Positions 48,174 through 52,089 of a stretch of DNA of 52,089 bases are shown here, one piece after another; position 1 is the first letter of the stretch, and the number at the start of each line of letters is the position of its first letter. This DNA comes from an uncultured Lentisphaerota bacterium (lineage in GTDB: Bacteria; Verrucomicrobiota; Kiritimatiellia; CAIQIC01). The stretch is taken from the NCBI GenBank assembly GCA_903912445.1, contig CAIWHP010000077.1, forward strand, positions 1 through 52,089. Reading direction: 5' to 3'. A program made the position numbers and the translations under genes. The notes below the pieces were generated by a model. That model had not been told where the DNA came from and made no database searches. It saw nothing but the letters and a program-made list of their open reading frames with translations.

Positions 48174-49700
48174 ATGAAACGACGCGATTTCCTGAAGGTT
48201 GCGGGCGCGGGCGCCGCGGCGCTGGCGTGGCCGCGGCCCGGCCAGGCGACACCGGCGCGACCGCCGGACATCATCTTCCTGATGACCGACCAGCAGCGCT
48301 GGGACGCGCTCGGCGTGCTCAACAGCCAGATCAAGACGCCGACCCTCGACCAGCTCGCGCGGCAGGGCATCCTGTTCCGTCAGGCCACCTGCCAGGCGCC
48401 GATGTGCGTGCCGAGCCGGAATTCGCTGATGTTTGGGCTCTATCCCTCGCAGACCGGCAACGTCAGCAACGGCTCGCCGGCGCTCGACGACGCGCACCTG
48501 CCGCTCGCGCCGCTGGCGGAGCAGCTGCGCAAGGCGGGCTACCAGACCGCCGGCTTCGGCAAGACGCATTGGGGCCGTTCGCCGCACGGCACCTCGGCGC
48601 GCGGTTTCGAGACGCGCGTCATCGGGGAGGGCGGCGGCGAGGCGGAGACCGGCGCGCGGTACTGGGTCGAGGACAACGCGCGCGGCTCGGCGCTCTATCA
48701 AAAGGAAATTGCCACCTATGGCGGCGGCGAGGAAGAGGTGCCCGGCTACATCGGCTGCACCTCACAGGTGCCGGAGGCGGATCATCGCGACGGGTGGATC
48801 GCCGAGCAGTGCCTGCAGTGGCTCGAGGCCGACGTGGACGCAAGCCGCCCGCTGTTCCTCTACCTCTCGTTCTACAAGCCGCACGCCGGGCTGAACGTGC
48901 CGAAGCGTTTCGAGGATCTCTATGACCTCGCCCAAATACCCGAAACGCCGCAGCCGCCGTGGCAGAGGGAGCAGGACACGCACCTGGCCTACACCGACCT
49001 GACGAACAAGAACCAGGCGCGACGACATCGCGCCTGGCATGAGGCCTTCTCCATAATGTCGCGCGACGAACAGCGGCGGACGACGTTGCGCTACTACGCG
49101 AACTGCTCATGGCTCGAACACTATTTCGGCCGCGTGCTGGCCAGGCTGGAAAAGCTCGGCCGGCTGCAGAACGCGCTGATCATCTTCACCGCCGACCACG
49201 GCGACATGCTCGGCGAGCGTAACTGGCGGTTCACAAAATACTGCCTCTACGAAAGCAGCGTTCGTGTCCCTCTGATTCTCGCCGGCAGCGTGGTGCCGGC
49301 GGCCCGGCGCGGGACCGTGGACGAGCGGCCCGCGGAACTGGTGGACGTGCTGCCGACCATCGCGCAGGCCGCCGGCGCTCCGCTGCCGGCGGGGCTGCCG
49401 GGACTCGACCTGCTTGGCGCGCCCAAGCACGCCGCCTCCTTCTGTGAATTTCACGATGCCGACGGCCCCGCGTGGATGTGGCGCACGCCGGAGTGGAAAT
49501 TGATTTTGTTCACCGACCGCCGTCGCACGCCCGGCCGGGAAGAACTCCGCGGCGAGCTCTACGATCTGAAGAACGATCCACACGAGTGGCGCAACCTCTA
49601 CGCCGACGCCGCGCACACCGCGACCCGCGAGCAGTTCAAGGCGCAACTGAACGCCCGTCGCGCCGCCCTCCGCGACCGCTGGCCCGGCACCCGCAGCTGA
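48174..49700 (+). CDS. Tat-exported sulfatase
   Basis: A 508-residue sulfatase. The ATG at 48174 has GGAG six bases upstream and starts a twin-arginine signal (MKRRDFLKVAGAGAAALAW); ATG at 48162 is in frame but adds only four residues. IIFLMTDQQRWDALG is the metal site of the DQQ branch; MCVPSR (Cys about 78) is the formylglycine motif; GKTHWG replaces the more common GKWHLG; FTADHGDMLGERNWRFTK is the second metal site. It resembles choline-sulfatase or sulfamidase-type enzymes. It stands apart from the minus-strand operons and follows the broken glycoside hydrolase on the same strand, so both may have been one unit. No maturase is nearby. Confidence 0.93.
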   Translation: MKRRDFLKVAGAGAAALAWPRPGQATPARPPDIIFLMTDQQRWDALGVLNSQIKTPTLDQLARQGILFRQATCQAPMCVPSRNSLMFGLYPSQTGNVSNGSPALDDAHLPLAPLAEQLRKAGYQTAGFGKTHWGRSPHGTSARGFETRVIGEGGGEAETGARYWVEDNARGSALYQKEIATYGGGEEEVPGYIGCTSQVPEADHRDGWIAEQCLQWLEADVDASRPLFLYLSFYKPHAGLNVPKRFEDLYDLAQIPETPQPPWQREQDTHLAYTDLTNKNQARRHRAWHEAFSIMSRDEQRRTTLRYYANCSWLEHYFGRVLARLEKLGRLQNALIIFTADHGDMLGERNWRFTKYCLYESSVRVPLILAGSVVPAARRGTVDERPAELVDVLPTIAQAAGAPLPAGLPGLDLLGAPKHAASFCEFHDADGPAWMWRTPEWKLILFTDRRRTPGREELRGELYDLKNDPHEWRNLYADAAHTATREQFKAQLNARRAALRDRWPGTRS

Positions 49701-50053
49701 GTTTGACGTAACGCACCAGCCGTTAGCGGCGTCTTTCCAACCGCGCAGGATACACGCCGGGAACGGGTATTGGCTCGTACAGCCAAGTGGAATAGTCTGG
49801 ATATTAGCTGGGAGCGGCGGCACTCCTGCCGCCGCAGAGGGGCTGAGGAAGCAGGCAGGGCCGGCGTGCCATGCCGGCCGCCAGACAAACCAACGCACAC
49901 CCAAGCCCGCGCAGAGCGGCGGCCCCCTTTCTTCTATCGCGGCGGTCTACGACCACCGGCGGCGGCCCCAAGCCGCCGCTACAGCAGTACAGGAACGCAA
50001 CCCCGCCTTGCGGGCGGGGCTTGCCCGGCTGCGCACGCCATCCGGACCCGTTC
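49701..50053. other. 353-bp convergent gap with GC-rich inverted repeats
   Basis: The sulfatase (plus) and gpmI (minus) converge here; no gene is credible. At 49814-49835 GCGGCGGCA and TGCCGCCGC make a perfect 9-bp stem with a CTCC loop. Near 49860-49880 GGCCGGC and GCCGGCC form another. At 49936-49984 is a degenerate member of the CTGTAGCGGCGG repeat family, ending CCGCCGCTACAG. TTTCCAACCGCG near 49734 is a half-site of the palindrome. The hairpins may end both transcripts. Confidence 0.6.
49936..49984. repeat. Degenerate member of the CTGTAGCGGCGG inverted-repeat family
   Basis: The right arm ends AGCCGCCGCTACAG like the elements at 11540 and 23927 and folds on itself (CGGCGGC at 49960-49966 with GCCGCCG at 49972-49978). 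The left arm CGCGGCGGTCTACGACC is a decayed copy. It lies about 70 bp beyond the stop of gpmI on that gene's strand. Confidence 0.6.
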
Positions 50054-51733
50054 TTACCCGACGTCGACGACTGCGGGGTCGTAGTCGGCGGGCGGGACAA
50101 AGCCGAGCAGCTTCATGCAGGTCGCGGCCAGGCTGCTGATGCCGAGCGCCGGGCCTTTTTCGGTCGGCGCCGCGCCCGCGGCCAGCCGCAGCTTCGCGGT
50201 ACCTGCCGGGTCCCAAACGAAGCAGGGCACGGGATTCAGCGAGTGGCTGGTCTTCGGCTTGGGCTGGCCGGTGATCTCGTCGTTGACCGTCGCGCCGGTC
50301 TTCTTGGCGTGCTCATACATGTCGTCGGCATTGCCGTGGTCGGCGCTGACGACCATGATGCCGCCGGCGGCCTTCACGGCCTTCATCAGCCGGCCGAGGC
50401 AGAGGTCAACCGTCTCGACCGCGATCTTGACCGCGGGGTACGCGCCGGTATGGCCGACCATGTCGCCGTTGGCGAAGTTGACGCGGATGAAACGATACTT
50501 GTTGGCCGCGATGGCCTCGAGGATGACGTCGGTGATCTCCGCGGCCTTCATCCACGGGCGCTGCTCGAACGGCAGGCGGTCGGACGGGACCTCGACATAA
50601 TCCTCGAGCGCCTCGCTGAACTTGCCGGAGCGGTTGCCGTTGAAGAAGTAGGTCACGTGCCCGAACTTCTGCGTCTCGCTGATCGCGAGCTGGCGCACGT
50701 CGCTGTGGACGAGGTACTCGCTCATCGTGCGCTCGATGCCCGGAGGCGCCACGAGATAGCGTTTGGGCAGCTTCAGGTCGCCGTCGTACTGCATCATGCC
50801 GGCGAACAGGATGTTCGGCCGCGGCCCGCGCGCGAACTTATCGAACTGTTCCTCCTCGAAGGCGCGCGTGATCTCGATGGCGCGGTCGCCGCGGAAGTTG
50901 AAGAAGATGACGCCGTCGCCATCCGCGATTTTGCCGATGGGCTGGCCGTGCTCGGCGATGACGAACGCGGGCAGGTCCTGGTCGAGGATGCCGGGGATAT
51001 CCTTTCGGAACGTCTCGATGGCCGCGCGGGTGGAGGCGAACTGGCGGGCGTCACCGCAAACATGCGCCTTCCAGCCGCGCTCGACGATGCGCCAGTCGGC
51101 CTCGTAGCGGTCCATCGTCGTGCCCATGCGGCCGCCGCCGGACGCGACGCGGAAATCCACGGAGCCGTCGGCGTTGAGCGTCTGGAGGAACGCCTCGAAG
51201 CGGTCCACGTAGAGCAGCGCCGAGGTCGGCGGCACGTCGCGGCCGTCGAGCAGCAGGTGGACGCGGGCTTTCTTGATGCCCTCGGCCTTCGCCTGCCGCA
51301 GCATCGCCTCGAGGTGGTCGATATGGCTGTGGACGTTGCCATCGGAGAACAGGCCCATGAAATGGAGCGTGGACCGGTTCTGCAGCACGCCGTCGGCGAT
51401 CTGGCGCCAGCCGGTGTCCTTGAAGATCGCACCGGAGGCGATGGCGTTGCTGACCAGCGCGGCGCCCTGCTCGAAGACCCGGCCGCAGCCGATGGCGTTG
51501 TGACCGATCTCGCTGTTGCCCATGTCCTCATCGCTCGGCATGCCGACCGCGCGGCCGTGCGCCTTGAGCTGGGTATAGACCGCGTGCGTCTGGAGCCAGT
51601 CGAAGTTCGGCTTCATTGCGCACTTCACAAAGTCGCCGTCGGCATATTTGCCGATCCCGACCCCGTCCATGATCACCAACAACAACGGACCCTGCGGCCC
51701 CTTGAAATTCGCGAGATTCTGCAGCTTTTCCAT
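50054..51733 (-). CDS. gpmI: 2,3-bisphosphoglycerate-independent phosphoglycerate mutase
   Basis: A 559-residue cytosolic enzyme of glycolysis and gluconeogenesis that interconverts 3- and 2-phosphoglycerate using two metal ions. LLLVIMDGVGIG is the N-terminal metal motif; MGNSEIGHNAIGCGR holds the Ser nucleophile (about 74); DGRDVPPTS and ASGGGRMGTTMDRY are substrate-domain signatures; NFANGDMVGHTG and VVSADHGNADDMYE complete the metal sites. Slightly longer than the usual 510-550 residues. ATG at 51733 has AAAGGAATATC upstream. It is a housekeeping gene with no link to the catabolic clusters and belongs to the same alkaline-phosphatase superfamily as the sulfatases. Confidence 0.96.
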   Translation of the reverse strand: MEKLQNLANFKGPQGPLLLVIMDGVGIGKYADGDFVKCAMKPNFDWLQTHAVYTQLKAHGRAVGMPSDEDMGNSEIGHNAIGCGRVFEQGAALVSNAIASGAIFKDTGWRQIADGVLQNRSTLHFMGLFSDGNVHSHIDHLEAMLRQAKAEGIKKARVHLLLDGRDVPPTSALLYVDRFEAFLQTLNADGSVDFRVASGGGRMGTTMDRYEADWRIVERGWKAHVCGDARQFASTRAAIETFRKDIPGILDQDLPAFVIAEHGQPIGKIADGDGVIFFNFRGDRAIEITRAFEEEQFDKFARGPRPNILFAGMMQYDGDLKLPKRYLVAPPGIERTMSEYLVHSDVRQLAISETQKFGHVTYFFNGNRSGKFSEALEDYVEVPSDRLPFEQRPWMKAAEITDVILEAIAANKYRFIRVNFANGDMVGHTGAYPAVKIAVETVDLCLGRLMKAVKAAGGIMVVSADHGNADDMYEHAKKTGATVNDEITGQPKPKTSHSLNPVPCFVWDPAGTAKLRLAAGAAPTEKGPALGISSLAATCMKLLGFVPPADYDPAVVDVG

Positions 51734-52048
51734 GTCGTGATATTCCTTTCGCGGCGCGAGACAATGCCGCACCAAGGCCGATTTTGCAAGTGCGCCCACC
51801 GGGCCGCCAGGCCGGCGCCTGAGGCCTACCCCCTGGTTCAGCAGCACCCCCTCAAGCCCGTTCACCAAGGTGCCGCGGCCACCCCACCCCGGCGCGTCCG
51901 CCAGACCCTGAGATTCTCCAACACGCAGCGCCCCGATCCCCGGGAATCTTTCCAAGGCCCCGCGCGCATATAACAAGTGCACCACCGAAAGAGGACGGGT
52001 ACACCTACCGGTTGTTGCGACTAACAACCCCCGACAGGAGACCCGTCC
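51734..52048. other. 315-bp divergent intergenic region with possible IS end
   Basis: Contains the leader of gpmI on one side and the leader of an IS30-like transposase on the other. CTTTCCAAGG near 51950 is a half-site of the repeated palindrome. At 51993-52048 are nested inverted repeats described separately. The exact left end of the insertion element cannot be set without its other end. Nothing else is recognised. Confidence 0.45.
51993..52048 (+). promoter_or_regulatory. Nested hairpins enclosing the transposase ribosome-binding site
   Basis: GGACGGGT (51993-52000) pairs perfectly with ACCCGTCC (52041-52048), which ends one base before the transposase ATG. Inside it GGTTGTT (52010-52016) pairs with AACAACC (52023-52029), and the AGGAG ribosome-binding site (about 52036-52040) lies between the stems. 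A long RNA reading in from outside could thus fold and hide the start; part of the structure may also be the element's terminal repeat. Confidence 0.5.
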
Positions 52049-52089
52049 ATGAAGCGAGAGTATACGCAGTTGACTGAAAAGGAACGTCA
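52049..52089 (+). mobile_element. IS30-family-like transposase, N-terminus only
   Basis: Only 13 full codons are in the window: MKREYTQLTEKER. This opening (Y-x-Q-L-T-x-x-E-R) is characteristic of IS30-family transposases, whose N-terminal helix-turn-helix begins this way. AGGAG precedes the ATG. The rest and the right end lie outside, so intactness is unknown. Confidence 0.65.

Noticed and set aside
49871-51973. 700-codon plus-strand frame over gpmI
   Set aside because: Antisense to a clearly recognised housekeeping gene, and it begins inside inverted repeats.
1-52089. CRISPR arrays, tRNA or rRNA genes
   Set aside because: No regularly spaced direct repeats with unique spacers and no cloverleaf or rRNA-like sequence were seen by eye. 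The 31-32 bp palindrome arrays are too short and too palindromic to be CRISPR.

Overview
The window is high-GC bacterial DNA, densely coded and mostly on the minus strand. It looks like the PVC superphylum (Kiritimatiellota, Lentisphaerota, Verrucomicrobiota or Planctomycetota). The reasons are six formylglycine-type sulfatases in 52 kb, five full-length secreted proteins resembling the alpha subunit of hydrazine synthase (HzsA-like: beta-propeller plus two CxxCH haem sites), secreted FAD-oxidoreductases with carbohydrate-binding-like domains, and a short palindrome of type TTTCCAA-N3-TTGGAAA repeated upstream of genes. The phylum is an inference; there is no rRNA or tRNA to settle it.

Region A (1-10726, minus strand) is one colinear block, read from right to left: SMP-30-like lactonase, Tat-exported sulfatase, two Sec sulfatases, FAD-oxidoreductase, small EF-hand protein, sulfatase, SGNH esterase and the first codons of another secreted protein. 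This is a plausible sulfated-glycan degradation operon: sulfatases desulfate, the SGNH enzyme removes esters, and the oxidoreductase and lactonase act on released sugars or lactones. Region B (10874-16427, minus) holds a stand-alone response regulator, an LpxL-type acyltransferase and a very large tandem DUF3857/transglutaminase protein. Region C (16638-19485, plus) is an islet with a HicB/HicA toxin-antitoxin pair and three unfamiliar small genes.

Region D (46725 down to 19806, minus) is about 27 kb of colinear genes, many joined by four-base ATGA or GTGA overlaps. An IclR regulator leads it. It is followed by an HzsA-like protein, a GH43-like enzyme, another HzsA-like protein, a 49-residue ORF resembling the tail of the IclR protein, an FAD-oxidoreductase with a golvesin-like domain, a small secreted protein, an orphan signal-peptide ORF, a sulfatase, a GH36-like enzyme, a small repeat-encoded ORF, an HzsA-like protein, a stand-alone copy of its haem domain, two HzsA-like proteins carrying LamG domains at opposite ends, and a CocE/NonD hydrolase. 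The most interesting proposal is that these secreted dihaem propeller proteins are a redox component of a sulfated-polysaccharide locus; their function is unknown to me.

Region E (46899-52089) has a frameshifted clan-A-like glycoside hydrolase and a Tat sulfatase on the plus strand, a 28-bp perfect palindrome, a repeat-rich gap, the housekeeping phosphoglycerate mutase gpmI (minus), and the start of an IS30-like transposase preceded by nested inverted repeats.

Cross-cutting signals not explained by the genes are: (1) palindromes set 31-32 bp apart (about three helical turns) upstream of at least six genes; (2) a ~128-bp repeat present twice, each time inside a small ORF bridging two genes by four-base overlaps; (3) a GC-rich inverted-repeat family, one copy of which lies in frame inside a haem-protein gene.
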